DNA from: Paracoccus sp. (in: a-proteobacteria)
GTDB lineage: Bacteria; Pseudomonadota; Alphaproteobacteria; Rhodobacterales; Rhodobacteraceae
Direction of reading: 5' to 3'
Length of the DNA stretch: 36,694 nt
Assembly: GCF_030604785.1 (NCBI RefSeq)
Contig: NZ_JAUVVF010000036.1
Coordinates: forward strand, 1-36,694
Shown here: one piece after another, positions 8,075 through 17,070 of the stretch
Numbering within the stretch: the stretch's first letter is position 1
How the letters are laid out: each line of letters opens with the position of its first letter
The notes under the pieces: model-generated
Databases searched by the model: none
The model's input: the letters and a program-made list of their open reading frames with translations, nothing else
What the model was told of the DNA's origin: nothing
Position numbers and translations under genes: made by a program

Positions 8075-9132
8075 GCCAGCCCCTCCAGTTCGGCCAGCAG
8101 GCCCGGGCGCACGATGCCGCCCACCGCCGGGATCGCGCGGCCCCGGCCCAGCACGCGGGTCAGCGCGTCATAGCGCCCGCCCGAGGCGACCGGGGGCCAG
8201 CCCGCGCGGTCGGCCAGGAAGCTGAAGGTGAAGCCGTCGTAATACTCCATCGTGCTGCGCCCGTGGCTGGCGTCGAAGATCACGCCGCCCAGATCGATCC
8301 CGCGCGCGGCGATGGCCTGCATCCGCGCCTCGATCCGCGCGACGGCGGGGGCGATGGCGGGCATGTCCTCGGCCAGTTCGCGCAGGGCGGGCAGGGCCTC
8401 GGGGGCGGGGGCGCGCAGGGCGAAAAGCCGGGCCAGACGTTCGGACCAGACCGGGGCAAGAGGGGGCACGGCGGCATCGGCGCGCAGCCGCACGATCCGC
8501 CGCGTCATCTCGGCCTCGCCGCGCAGCCCGGCCCATGGCACGGTCGCCTCGGGGAAATCGCGCGCGGTGGCGGGGACCGAGAAGCGGTCAAGCAGGCGGG
8601 CGAAGCGGCGCGGCCGCCAGAGATGGTGCAACAGCGCCTCGGATCGCGCCTCGGTCAGCGGAAGCCCCCGGATCGCGTCCAGCATCAGCCCCATATCGCC
8701 CGTCTCGGCGCGCAGTCCGTAGCGGGCCAGAACGTCGTGAAACAGCGCAAAGACCTCGGCATCGGCGGCGGGGTCGCGGCTGAACAGCTCGAAGCCGCAT
8801 TGAAGGTATTCGCTGTCACGCGGCTTTTCGGGCCGTGTCTCGCCGATATCCTGCTTGCGGAAGACCTCGCCCAGATAGCAGTAGCGGGCGGGTTCGGCCC
8901 CATTGGTCATGTGCGCCTGCACGACCGGGACGGTAAAGTCGGGGCGCAGCATCATCTCGCCCCGGATCGGGTCGGCGGTGACATAGGCGCGGGCGCGGAT
9001 ATCCTCGCCATAAAGGTCCAGCAGGTCGCCTGCGGGCAGCAGGATGTCGGGTGCGATCTCCTGCGCGCCCGCCTCGCGGAAGCGCGCCAGAACGCGTTGG
9101 CCCAAAGCCTGCTTGTCGCGCTTGGGTGTCAT
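8071..9132 (-). CDS. hisZ: ATP phosphoribosyltransferase regulatory subunit (HisZ)
   Basis: HisZ is a catalytically inactive relative of histidyl-tRNA synthetase that activates short-form HisG and passes on histidine feedback. The 353-residue protein keeps the class II synthetase core ([59 protein letters not shown]) but has no C-terminal anticodon-binding domain. I chose the ATG at 9132, which overlaps the hisS stop as ATGA; upstream in-frame codons would run into hisS and give an arginine-rich extension. Translational coupling to both neighbours suggests fixed stoichiometry with HisG. Confidence 0.93.
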   Translation of the reverse strand: MTPKRDKQALGQRVLARFREAGAQEIAPDILLPAGDLLDLYGEDIRARAYVTADPIRGEMMLRPDFTVPVVQAHMTNGAEPARYCYLGEVFRKQDIGETRPEKPRDSEYLQCGFELFSRDPAADAEVFALFHDVLARYGLRAETGDMGLMLDAIRGLPLTEARSEALLHHLWRPRRFARLLDRFSVPATARDFPEATVPWAGLRGEAEMTRRIVRLRADAAVPPLAPVWSERLARLFALRAPAPEALPALRELAEDMPAIAPAVARIEARMQAIAARGIDLGGVIFDASHGRSTMEYYDGFTFSFLADRAGWPPVASGGRYDALTRVLGRGRAIPAVGGIVRPGLLAELEGLA

Positions 9133-10655
9133 CCGATGATCCGCCGGACTTCCGCGACCAGATCCTCGCGCGCGACCTCGGTCTGGGCGGGCTGGGACTT
9201 CCATTCCTCGACCGATGCCTCGGCCGCGATCTTTGCCCCGAGGATCAGGTCCTTGACCTGCACGACGCCGCGCAGAGCCTCGTCGCCGCCCTGGATGATG
9301 GCTACCGGAGCGCCGCGTTTGTCGGCGTATTTCAGCTGGTTGCCGAAGTTCTTGGGATTGCCCAGATAGACCTCGGCGCGGATGCCTGCGGCGCGCAGTT
9401 CAGCCGCCATGGCCTGATAATCGGACATGCGGTCGCGGTCCATGACGGTCACGACGACCGGCCCCGCAGCCTCGGCGCCCGCCATCCCCTTGGCGCGCAG
9501 GGCGGCCAGTAGACGGTCAACGCCGATGCTGACGCCGGTGGCGGGGACTTTCTGGCCGGTGAAGCGTTCGACCAGCCCGTCATAGCGGCCACCGCCCGCG
9601 ACCGAGCCAAACTGCCGCTTTCGGCCCCTTTCGTCGAGGATCTCGAAGGTCAGCTCGGCCTCGAAGACCGGGCCGGTATAGTATCCCAGACCCCGGACGA
9701 CCGAGGGGTCGATGACGGCGCGATTCTCGGCCACACCCATCGCGGCCAGCATGTCGGCCATCTCTCGCAATTCGGTCACGCCCTGCTGGCCGATTACCGA
9801 CGCTTGGACAGCCGCTTCGAGATTTGCCAGTGTCGCTCTGTTGTTGTCCCCGCGAGCGGTGAGGAATGCGATTACCGGCTCGATCTGCGACGGCGACAGG
9901 CCGATGCCGTCGATGAACGCGCCGGATTCGTCTTTTCGGCCCGACCCCAGCAGTTCACGAACACCGGAAACCCCGACTTTGTCGAACTTATCGATCGTCC
10001 GAAGCACCGCGTTTCGCTGATCTTCGAGGGTCGGATTTCCATCGATCAACGTTGCGCCGATGAAATCATCATCGTCGAAAACCGCTTCGAGGACACCCTC
10101 AAGCACCTTGCGGTTGTTGATCCGCACCAGATAATCGCCGCGCGCGATGCCCACCGATTCCAGCGCGTCGGCCAGCATGGCGCAGATTTCCGCATCCGCC
10201 GCGACCGAGGCCGCGCCGACCGTATCCGCATCGCATTGATAGAACTGCCGGAACCGGCCCGGCCCCGGCTTCTCGTTGCGCCAGACCGGACCCATCGCAT
10301 AACGGCGATAGGGGCTGGGCAGGTCGTTGCGATATTGCGCCGCGACGCGCGCCAGAGGCGCGGTCAGATCATAGCGCAGGGCCAGCCAGTCCCCCGACCC
10401 GCCCCCCGGCACCGCCTCTTCCTGCCAGGCGAAGACGCCGGCATTCGGGCGGTCCACATCGGGCAGGAACTTGCCAAGCGCCTCGACCGTCTCGACGGCG
10501 CTGGTTTCCAGCGGATCGAAGCCGTGGCGATGATAGACCTCGGCGATGCGGTCCAGCATGGCCTTGCGCTCGGTCACGTCCGCGCCGAAATAGTCGCGGA
10601 AGCCCTTGGGCGTCTCGGCCTTGGGTCGGGGCTGTTTCTTGAGGTCTTTCGCCAT
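9129..10655 (-). CDS. hisS: Histidine--tRNA ligase (HisS)
   Basis: HisS charges tRNA-His. The 508-residue protein has class II motif 1 around [10 protein letters not shown], motif 2 with [19 protein letters not shown], the histidine-site [11 protein letters not shown] and motif 3 [10 protein letters not shown], followed by the anticodon-binding domain (about 408-500). It is longer than the roughly 420-residue E. coli enzyme, with an extra central stretch, as is usual in many alphaproteobacteria. Codon use is uneven: about 9781-10110 (residues about 182-291) has lower GC and codons such as AGA, CGA and GGA that flanking parts avoid. An AAAGG lies before the ATG. Its start faces slyX across 56 nt. 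Confidence 0.95.
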   Translation of the reverse strand: MAKDLKKQPRPKAETPKGFRDYFGADVTERKAMLDRIAEVYHRHGFDPLETSAVETVEALGKFLPDVDRPNAGVFAWQEEAVPGGGSGDWLALRYDLTAPLARVAAQYRNDLPSPYRRYAMGPVWRNEKPGPGRFRQFYQCDADTVGAASVAADAEICAMLADALESVGIARGDYLVRINNRKVLEGVLEAVFDDDDFIGATLIDGNPTLEDQRNAVLRTIDKFDKVGVSGVRELLGSGRKDESGAFIDGIGLSPSQIEPVIAFLTARGDNNRATLANLEAAVQASVIGQQGVTELREMADMLAAMGVAENRAVIDPSVVRGLGYYTGPVFEAELTFEILDERGRKRQFGSVAGGGRYDGLVERFTGQKVPATGVSIGVDRLLAALRAKGMAGAEAAGPVVVTVMDRDRMSDYQAMAAELRAAGIRAEVYLGNPKNFGNQLKYADKRGAPVAIIQGGDEALRGVVQVKDLILGAKIAAEASVEEWKSQPAQTEVAREDLVAEVRRIIG

Positions 10656-10711
10656 GGTCTTGTTGCCTTTACGGGGCCAAATCCGCGCCTGCTCTAACGG
10701 AAGGGGACGAC

Positions 10712-10927
10712 ATGGACAAGAACGCAGACCGACTGACCGCGTTGGAGGAAGGTCTGGCTCATCTGACGCGCGCCACCGACGATCTGTCCGAGATCGTGGC
10801 GCGCCAGGATCTGCTGATCGCGCGGCTGGCGCGGCGGCTGGACCTGCTGATGGAGGCCGAGGCGCAGCGTCAGGCCGATACGGGCGGCACCATCCCGTTG
10901 GCCGACCAGCGCCCGCCGCATTACTGA
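10712..10927 (+). CDS. slyX: SlyX family protein
   Basis: A 71-residue, mostly helical protein with coiled-coil pattern over about 8-48 and the characteristic SlyX ending, [11 protein letters not shown]. SlyX proteins are small and of unknown function; in enterobacteria the gene lies near slyD. GGAAGGGG precedes the ATG at good spacing. It is divergent from hisS and followed by purA 133 nt downstream. Confidence 0.85.
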   Translation: MDKNADRLTALEEGLAHLTRATDDLSEIVARQDLLIARLARRLDLLMEAEAQRQADTGGTIPLADQRPPHY

Positions 10928-11060
10928 GCGGGTTCCTCGCGACGCCGTTCCGGCGCTGGCGGGCGCCCGCGACCGGGCCCGGCCCGACAAAGCGGCTTTC
11001 CCCGCCCGGCCCGATGCGCTAGAGGCAGAGCGAAAAAACTGCGGAACGGAAGGATCGTTC

Positions 11061-12353
11061 ATGGCCAATGTGGTGGTAGTCGGCGCACAATGGGGCGACG
11101 AGGGCAAGGGCAAAATCGTTGACTGGCTCTCGGAACGCGCCGATGTGATCGCCCGCTTTCAGGGCGGCCATAATGCCGGCCATACGCTGGTCATCGGCGA
11201 AAGGGTGTTCAAGCTGTCGCTGCTGCCCTCGGGGATCGTGCGCGAGAACAAGCTGGCCGTGATCGGCAACGGCGTCGTGCTGGACCCCTGGGCGCTGTTT
11301 TCGGAAATCGACAAGCTGGCCGCGCAGGGTGTCGCCATCTCGACCGAGAACCTGATGATCGCCGAGAACACGCCGCTGATCCTGCCGCTGCACCAGGATC
11401 TGGACAAGTTGCGCGAAGAGGCCGCGGGCAAGGCCAAGATCGGCACGACCGGCCGCGGCATCGGCCCTGCCTACGAGGACAAGGTCGGCCGCCGCACGAT
11501 CCGCGTGGCCGATCTGGCCGACGAGGAGACGCTTGAATCGCGGCTCGACCGGCTGCTGGCCCATCACGACGCGCTGCGTTCGGGCCTTGGCGCGACGCCG
11601 ATCGACCGGGCCGATCTGAAGGCCCGCCTGATGGAGATCGCACCCAAGCTGCTGCCCTATGCCCAGCCCGTCTGGAAGATCATGGCCGATGCCCGCAAGG
11701 CCGGCAAACGCATCCTGTTCGAGGGCGCGCAGGGCTCGCTGCTGGACATCGATTTCGGCACCTATCCCTATGTCACGTCGTCCACGACCATGTCGGGCAT
11801 GGCGGCCTCTGGCACCGGGATGGGGCCGGGCGCGATCGGTTTCGTTCTCGGCATCGTCAAGGCCTACACGACCCGCGTGGGCGAGGGGCCCTTCCCGACC
11901 GAGCTGCACGACGCGGACGGCCAGCGCTTGGGCGAGCGGGGGCATGAATTCGGCACCGTCACCGGGCGCAAGCGCCGCTGTGGCTGGTTCGATGCGGTTC
12001 TGGTGCGTCAGACCTGCGCCATCTCGGGCGTGAACGGCATCGCGCTGACCAAGCTCGACGTGCTGGACGGGTTCGAGACGCTGAAGATCTGCGTCGGATA
12101 CGAGATCGACGGCAAGCGTTACGACTACCTGCCCACGGCGGCGGCGCTTCAGGCCCGCGTGACCCCCATCTACGAGGAGATGGAAGGCTGGCAGGAATCG
12201 ACCGAGGGCGCGCGCAGCTGGGCCGACCTGCCGGCTGCGGCGATCAAGTATGTGCGCCGCGTCGAGGAACTGATCCAGTGCCCTGTCGCGATGCTGTCGA
12301 CCAGCCCAGAGCGCGACGATACGATCCTGGTGACGGACCCGTTCGCGGACTAG
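11061..12353 (+). CDS. purA: Adenylosuccinate synthetase
   Basis: PurA makes adenylosuccinate from IMP, aspartate and GTP in AMP synthesis. The 430-residue protein starts with the GTP-binding loop WGDEGKGK (11-18), has GGHNAGHT just after with the catalytic His, and carries [39 protein letters not shown] and the C-terminal KYVRRVEEL segment. Length is normal. GGAAGGA precedes the ATG by 6 nt. A 10-bp perfect hairpin (12370-12392) lies right after the stop. Confidence 0.97.
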   Translation: MANVVVVGAQWGDEGKGKIVDWLSERADVIARFQGGHNAGHTLVIGERVFKLSLLPSGIVRENKLAVIGNGVVLDPWALFSEIDKLAAQGVAISTENLMIAENTPLILPLHQDLDKLREEAAGKAKIGTTGRGIGPAYEDKVGRRTIRVADLADEETLESRLDRLLAHHDALRSGLGATPIDRADLKARLMEIAPKLLPYAQPVWKIMADARKAGKRILFEGAQGSLLDIDFGTYPYVTSSTTMSGMAASGTGMGPGAIGFVLGIVKAYTTRVGEGPFPTELHDADGQRLGERGHEFGTVTGRKRRCGWFDAVLVRQTCAISGVNGIALTKLDVLDGFETLKICVGYEIDGKRYDYLPTAAALQARVTPIYEEMEGWQESTEGARSWADLPAAAIKYVRRVEELIQCPVAMLSTSPERDDTILVTDPFAD

Positions 12354-12354
12354 A

Positions 12355-12392
12355 TTGCGTCCCGCAACGCCGGGGGACGTCCCGTCCCCCGG
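12355..12392 (+). repeat. Intergenic hairpin repeat, copy 1 (after purA)
   Basis: Two nucleotides after the purA stop lies TTGCGTCCCGC (12355-12365) followed by a perfect 10-bp stem, CCGGGGGACG and CGTCCCCCGG, with the loop TCC. A second copy with the same leader and an altered stem follows ispG (14521). There is no T-tract, so intrinsic termination is not shown. It may stop or stabilise the purA transcript end, or be a dispersed repeat. Confidence 0.7.
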
Positions 12393-12432
12393 ACCCCCTG
12401 GGGCGCCGCCCCCGGCCAAGACAGGAGGGATG

Positions 12433-12645
12433 ATGGAACTGAAGACACGCAAGCGGCTGTCGCTGCTGGTTCTGGTCGTGCTGATGCCGCTTTATGTAGT
12501 CGCGGCGGTCACGATGATGAACTGGCTGGACGCGCAATTCGGCCGCCAGCCCATCCTGATCGAGGTGCTGGTCTATCTGGCGCTTGGCGTCCTGTGGGCC
12601 TTGCCCTTCCGGCGCGTCTTTCGCGGCGTCGGCAAGGGGGAATGA
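12433..12645 (+). CDS. DUF2842 family membrane protein
   Basis: A 70-residue protein with two hydrophobic segments (about 10-32 and 44-58) and the family ending VLWALPFRRVFRGVGKG. DUF2842 proteins are short membrane proteins of unknown function in alphaproteobacteria. AGGAGG lies at 12423-12428; two ATGs follow at 12430 and 12433, and I chose the second for spacing. Its stop overlaps the thiN ATG (ATGA), suggesting co-expression. Confidence 0.8.
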   Translation: MELKTRKRLSLLVLVVLMPLYVVAAVTMMNWLDAQFGRQPILIEVLVYLALGVLWALPFRRVFRGVGKGE

Positions 12646-13307
12646 CGCCGCCGCTGCTGACCGTGCCGGGCGGCGTGACGCTGGTGGGCGGCGGGGCGCT
12701 GTCGCCCGGCGAGATGCGGGCCGCGCTGGCCCGCGCCCCGCATCTGGTCGCCGCGGACGGCGGTGCCGACCGGGCGCTGGCTTTGGGCGCGGTGCCCGAT
12801 CTTGTGATTGGAGACCTCGATTCGCTCGGGGCTGAGGCGCGGGAGCGGATCGCGGCCGAGCGCATCCACCACATCCCCGAGCAGGACAGCACCGATTTCA
12901 CCAAATGCCTGCGCCGGATCGACGCGGGGTTCGTTCTGGCGGTGGGCTTTCTAGGCGGGCGGCTGGATCACGGCCTTGCCGCCCTGACCAGTCTTGTGGC
13001 CGAAGCGCGGATGCCCGTCATCCTGATCGGGGCCGAGGATGTCGTCTTCCTGGCCCCCCCGGCGCTGGATCTGGCGCTGGAGGCGGGAACGCGGGTGTCG
13101 CTCTGGCCGCTCGGGCCGGTGCGGGGGCGCAGCCTCGGGCTGGAATGGCCCATCGACGGGCTGGATTTCGCGCCGGGGGGGCGGGTCGGCACGTCTAACC
13201 GGGCACTTGGCTCGGTCAGCCTGCGGTTGGACGGCCCGATGCTGGTGATGCTGCCGCCGGATTGCCTCGACGCCGCGCTGGACGCGCTCGGCCTGCGCAG
13301 CGCCTGA
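12642..13307 (+). CDS. thiN: Thiamine diphosphokinase
   Basis: Thiamine diphosphokinase converts thiamine to thiamine diphosphate using ATP. The 221-residue protein shows the family motifs in order: VTLVGGGALSPGEM at the N-terminus, LVAADGGADRALALG, PDLVIGDLDSL, then EQDSTDFTKCLR and GFLGGRLDHGLAALTSL. The C-terminal domain ends with the substrate-site region GRVGTSNRALG. Start chosen at the ATG overlapping the DUF2842 stop; an upstream in-frame start would lie within that gene. Length is normal for the family. Confidence 0.88.
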   Translation: MTPPLLTVPGGVTLVGGGALSPGEMRAALARAPHLVAADGGADRALALGAVPDLVIGDLDSLGAEARERIAAERIHHIPEQDSTDFTKCLRRIDAGFVLAVGFLGGRLDHGLAALTSLVAEARMPVILIGAEDVVFLAPPALDLALEAGTRVSLWPLGPVRGRSLGLEWPIDGLDFAPGGRVGTSNRALGSVSLRLDGPMLVMLPPDCLDAALDALGLRSA

Positions 13308-13387
13308 GTGTCGCTCCACAGAGGCAGGTGGTTGTCGCAAGGCGGTCTCTGCCCTATGTCTCGGACGAACCCTAGGAGGCTCTACGC

Positions 13388-14518
13388 ATGTCGCTGAACC
13401 CGATCCGGCCCTGGCGCAATATCGAGCGGCGCAAGTCGCGCCAGATCATGGTCGGCAACGTGCCGGTGGGGGGCGACGCCCCGATCAGCGTCCAGACCAT
13501 GACCAATACGGACGGCCATGACGTGAAGGCGACGCTGGCGCAGGTGATTGCCGCCGCCGAGGCCGGGGCCGACATCGTGCGGATCAGCGCGCCGGATCAG
13601 GAGACGACGCGCGCCTTGCGCGAGATCTGCCGCGAAAGCCCGGTGCCAATCGTGGCCGATATCCATTTCCACTACAAGCGCGCCATCGAGGCGGCCGAGG
13701 CGGGCGCGGCCTGCCTGCGGATCAATCCGGGCAATATCGGCGATGAAAGCCGCGTGCGCGAGGTGATCAAGGCCGCCAAGGATCACGGCTGCTCGATCCG
13801 GATCGGGGTGAATGCCGGTTCGCTGGAGCGTCATCTGCTGGAAAAGTATGGCGAGCCTTGCCCCGGTGCGATGGTGGAAAGCGGGCTCGACCACATCAAG
13901 ATCCTGCAGGACAACGACTTCCACGAATTCAAGATCAGCGTGAAGGCCTCGGACGTGTTCCTGTCGGCGGCCGCCTATCAGATGCTGGCCGAAGCGACCG
14001 ACGCGCCGATCCATCTGGGGATCACCGAGGCGGGCGGCTTCGTCGGCGGCACGGTGAAGTCGGCCATCGGGCTGGGGAACCTGCTGTGGATGGGGATCGG
14101 CGACACGATCCGCGTCAGCCTGTCGGCCGATCCGGTGCAGGAGGTGAAGGTCGGTTTCGAGATCCTCAAATCCCTTGGCCTGCGGACGCGCGGCGTGCAG
14201 ATCATCAGCTGCCCCTCCTGCGCACGGCAGGGCTTTGACGTGATCAAGACCGTCGAGGCCCTGGAGCAGCGGCTTGAGCACATCAAGACGCCCATGTCGC
14301 TTTCGATCATCGGCTGCGTGGTGAACGGGCCGGGCGAGGCGCTGATGACCGATCTGGGCTTCACCGGCGGCGGGGCGGGCAGCGGCATGGTCTATGTGGC
14401 CGGCAAGCAGAGCCACAAGATGTCGAACGAGCAGATGATCGACCACATCGTGCAGCTGGTCGAGGAACGCGCCCAGAAGCTGGAAGCCCAGGCCAACGCG
14501 CCCGCGGCGGCCGAGTAG
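13388..14518 (+). CDS. ispG: 4-hydroxy-3-methylbut-2-enyl-diphosphate synthase (IspG/GcpE)
   Basis: IspG is the 4Fe-4S enzyme that makes HMBPP in the non-mevalonate isoprenoid pathway. The 376-residue product has the TIM-barrel start with [15 protein letters not shown] and QTMTNTD, the segment [11 protein letters not shown], and cluster ligands in ISCPSCAR and later [10 protein letters not shown], which also carries the conserved Glu. AGGAGG at 13374-13379 sets the ATG. It is followed by a hairpin repeat and convergent moaA. Confidence 0.97.
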   Translation: MSLNPIRPWRNIERRKSRQIMVGNVPVGGDAPISVQTMTNTDGHDVKATLAQVIAAAEAGADIVRISAPDQETTRALREICRESPVPIVADIHFHYKRAIEAAEAGAACLRINPGNIGDESRVREVIKAAKDHGCSIRIGVNAGSLERHLLEKYGEPCPGAMVESGLDHIKILQDNDFHEFKISVKASDVFLSAAAYQMLAEATDAPIHLGITEAGGFVGGTVKSAIGLGNLLWMGIGDTIRVSLSADPVQEVKVGFEILKSLGLRTRGVQIISCPSCARQGFDVIKTVEALEQRLEHIKTPMSLSIIGCVVNGPGEALMTDLGFTGGGAGSGMVYVAGKQSHKMSNEQMIDHIVQLVEERAQKLEAQANAPAAAE

Positions 14519-14520
14519 CG

Positions 14521-14558
14521 TTGCGTCCCGCGACGGCCGGGGGCGCTCGCGCCCCCCG
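14521..14558 (+). repeat. Intergenic hairpin repeat, copy 2 (after ispG)
   Basis: Two nucleotides after the ispG stop, the leader TTGCGTCCCGC of copy 1 recurs exactly (14521-14531), followed by a stem GGGGGCGC / GCGCCCCC (14539-14556) with a TC loop. Compared with copy 1 the inner stem changed from GACG/CGTC to GCGC/GCGC, so pairing is kept while bases differ. It lies between convergent ispG and moaA. Confidence 0.7.
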
Positions 14559-14582
14559 GACGCCCCGCCGCGTGCCCGAGGA

Positions 14583-15614
14583 TCAGCCGCCCGTATGGCT
14601 CATGTGGCGGGTCATCTGGCCTGCGACGCGCTGGCGGGAATAGTCGAAATCGTGGCCCTTGGGCTTGCGGGCGATGGCGGCGCGGATCGTCTCGCGCAGG
14701 AGTGCGTCGTCGGGGCTGGCGCGCAGGGGCGCGCGCAGATCGGCATTGTCCTCTTGCCCGAGGCACATGAACAATTCACCCGTGCAGGTGACGCGCACGC
14801 GATTGCAGCTTTCGCAGAAATTATGCGTCAAGGGCGTGATGAAGCCGATCTTCTGTCCCGTCTGGGCCAGCCGGACATAGCGCGCGGGCCCGCCGCTGCG
14901 TTCGGCCAGATCGATCAGGTCGAACCGCTCGGCCAGCCGGGCGCGCAGGTCCGACAGGGGCCAGTACTGATCCAGCCGCGCGCCGTCACCCGCCTCGCCC
15001 ACGGCATCAAGGCCCAGATCGCCCATCGGCATGACCTCGATGAAGGTCAGGTCATGCCCCTCATCCCCGCACCAGCGGACCAGATCGAAAAGCTCGGCCT
15101 CGTTCACGCCCTTCAGCGCGACGGTGTTGATCTTGACCCGCAGACCGGCGGCGCGTGCGGCGGCTATCCCCTCCAGCACCTGCGGCAGGCGGCCCCATCG
15201 CGTGATCGCGGCGAAGCGGTCCGGATCCAGCGTGTCGAGCGAGACATTCACCCGCCTGACCCCGCAATCGACCAGTTCCGAGGCATGGCGGGCCAGCTGG
15301 CTGCCATTCGTCGTCAGGGTCAACTCGTCCAGGCCGGTGCCCAGATGGCGCGACATGGCGCGGAAGAAACCCATGATGCCGCGCCGGACCAGAGGTTCGC
15401 CCCCCGTGATGCGCAGCTTGCGCACGCCAAGCCCGACGAAGGCCGAGCAGAGACGGTCCAGCTCTTCCAGGGTCAGCAGTTCGGCCTTGGGCAGGAATTG
15501 CATGTGTTCGGCCATGCAATAGACGCAGCGGAAATCGCAGCGATCGGTCACCGAGACCCGCAGATAGGTGATGGGCCGGGCGAAAGGGTCGATCAGGGGC
15601 GCGGGTTGGGGCAT
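14583..15614 (-). CDS. moaA: GTP 3',8-cyclase (MoaA)
   Basis: MoaA is the radical-SAM enzyme that begins molybdenum cofactor synthesis, turning GTP into 3',8-cyclo-GTP. The 343-residue protein has the SAM cluster motif CX3CX2C at Cys26, Cys30 and Cys33, the GGEPLVR segment, and a C-terminal second cluster in [19 protein letters not shown] (CX2CX13C). It ends in Gly-Gly, which is needed for activity in known MoaA. I placed the start at the ATG (15614) just before the conserved [13 protein letters not shown]; no strong ribosome binding site is visible. It is separate from moaC and moeA, which lie at 31-33 kb. Confidence 0.95.
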   Translation of the reverse strand: MPQPAPLIDPFARPITYLRVSVTDRCDFRCVYCMAEHMQFLPKAELLTLEELDRLCSAFVGLGVRKLRITGGEPLVRRGIMGFFRAMSRHLGTGLDELTLTTNGSQLARHASELVDCGVRRVNVSLDTLDPDRFAAITRWGRLPQVLEGIAAARAAGLRVKINTVALKGVNEAELFDLVRWCGDEGHDLTFIEVMPMGDLGLDAVGEAGDGARLDQYWPLSDLRARLAERFDLIDLAERSGGPARYVRLAQTGQKIGFITPLTHNFCESCNRVRVTCTGELFMCLGQEDNADLRAPLRASPDDALLRETIRAAIARKPKGHDFDYSRQRVAGQMTRHMSHTGG

Positions 15615-15762
15615 CCCGCGAAGGTAAGCGCGCCAAGGCGGGCGCGCAAGGCCGGGATCGGGGCGCGGGGACTTGCCGGTCACGGCCCCGTCACGGTGCT
15701 GTCGGTGGACGCTGGCGCACGACGGGTCTAGGCTGGCCCGACATCATCGACAAGAGGCGCCC

Positions 15763-16263
15763 ATGTCCCGTGTAACGCTCTGCCTGATCCTGCCCGCGCT
15801 GCTGGCCGCCTGCGCCCCCGGCACCCTGACCGGGCGACCCGGCACCGCGCCCGCCTCGGCCCCCGCAGGCGCGCCCACGCCCGAGGCCGTCGCCGCAGCG
15901 ACCGCCATCACCCGCGCGCCCTCCCCGCGTCCCGCCGCGCGCGCCACGGCTGCGCAGCTGGACACGACGACCGCGGAACAGCGCGCCGCAGCCGCCCGCC
16001 CGGCCGAACGGACAGAGACCCGGCTGGGCACCACCGTCGGCTCGCTCGGCAACCCCTCCGAGGCCGGGTTCTGGATCCGCACGCCCCTGGTCACGGAACG
16101 CGCGATGGGTCGCATCGTGAACCCGGCCAACGGCAAGTCGGCGCAGGTCGAGCTGATCCCGCTGACATCGGGCGGCTCGGGCAGCCAGGTCTCGCTGTCT
16201 GCGATGCAGCTGCTGGGCGTGCCGCTGACCGATCTGCCCCGGCTCGAGGTCTATCGTTCCTGA
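15763..16263 (+). CDS. Predicted lipoprotein, possibly double-psi beta-barrel-like
   Basis: This 166-residue protein begins with a lipoprotein signal: hydrophobic core then LLAAC with the modified Cys17. Residues about 20-100 form an Ala/Pro-rich, low-complexity linker. The C-terminal 65 residues look folded (GFWIRTPLV, GRIVNPANGKSAQVEL, VSLSAMQLLGVPL, RLEVYRS), with an NPANGKS-strand and LS-helix layout that recalls RlpA-like barrels, but without an obvious catalytic Asp. That resemblance is inference. I do not know a proven function. Its 3' end overlaps the end of the convergent AlkD-like gene by 13 nt. Confidence 0.7.
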   Translation: MSRVTLCLILPALLAACAPGTLTGRPGTAPASAPAGAPTPEAVAAATAITRAPSPRPAARATAAQLDTTTAEQRAAAARPAERTETRLGTTVGSLGNPSEAGFWIRTPLVTERAMGRIVNPANGKSAQVELIPLTSGGSGSQVSLSAMQLLGVPLTDLPRLEVYRS

Positions 16264-16946
16264 CCGTCGGGCGTACCGCGCGCCTCGATCGCGCGACGCG
16301 CCTCGGCCAGGGCATGAGGCTTCATCTGCGGCCCATGCGTCGCGATGAAGGCCGCGACCGCGTCGGGGTCGCGCGGAGCAAGCGTCCGCAGCCAGACCGC
16401 GACGGCCTGCTGGACAGCGCCATGGGGATCGGCGGCCAGCCGCGCGGCCCAGTCATGGGCGCGCAGGCGGGCGGCTTGGTCCGCGTCTTTAGGATGCGGC
16501 ATCTTGGCGAAGGGCAGGGCCGAGGCCAGCGCCACCCGCCGGATCCAGGGATTGGTGGCCTCGAGCCAGGTCTCGGCCTCGTCCAGCCGGGCGGGATCGG
16601 CGGCGACGCGCTTTTGCAGCGCGGTCGCCACAGCGTCGGCCAGTGCCGCGCCGTCCAGATCGGGCAGCCAGCCGGTCAGCATCTGCCAAACCGGCTGATC
16701 GGCCGCGACCCGCGCCTGCGCCAGCAGGCGTGGGGCGATCATCCGGGTCTCGTGCAGATCGGCCTGCCACAGGGCGGCCGACAGGGCCAGCCGCGCCTCC
16801 AGCGGGCGCAGCCGCCATGCCGCGACCTGCTCGGCCATCTGGGCGGGCGTCAGGCCCAGTGTCTCGCGCCCGCTCTTATGCCGGCCCGCCTCGCGCGCGG
16901 CGCGGTCCGGGTCGGCCATGGCGCGCAGGGCCTCGATCTCTTGCAT
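16251..16946 (-). CDS. DNA alkylation repair protein, AlkD-like
   Basis: This 231-residue, almost wholly alpha-helical protein matches the AlkD family of HEAT-repeat DNA glycosylases, which remove alkylated bases. Family-like features are the paired-helix repeats and the segment NPWIRRVALASALPFAK, where the AlkD Trp-x-Arg-Arg region lies, followed by DPHGAVQQAVAVWLR and a C-terminal FIATHGPQMKPHALAEARR. GAGGTGAACC precedes the ATG. It is convergent with the lipoprotein gene and divergent from aroA. Activity cannot be confirmed from sequence alone. Confidence 0.8.
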   Translation of the reverse strand: MQEIEALRAMADPDRAAREAGRHKSGRETLGLTPAQMAEQVAAWRLRPLEARLALSAALWQADLHETRMIAPRLLAQARVAADQPVWQMLTGWLPDLDGAALADAVATALQKRVAADPARLDEAETWLEATNPWIRRVALASALPFAKMPHPKDADQAARLRAHDWAARLAADPHGAVQQAVAVWLRTLAPRDPDAVAAFIATHGPQMKPHALAEARRAIEARGTPDGQER

Positions 16947-17070
16947 GGTTCACCTCGTCTTGAACCCGTCTTCTAACGCGCGGAAGTCCCCTGTCACAAG
17001 AAGCCCCAAGAAGATGGTGGCACGCCTTCGGTGGTAGCGGTAAAAGACCCGCGAAAACACGAGGGATCCC

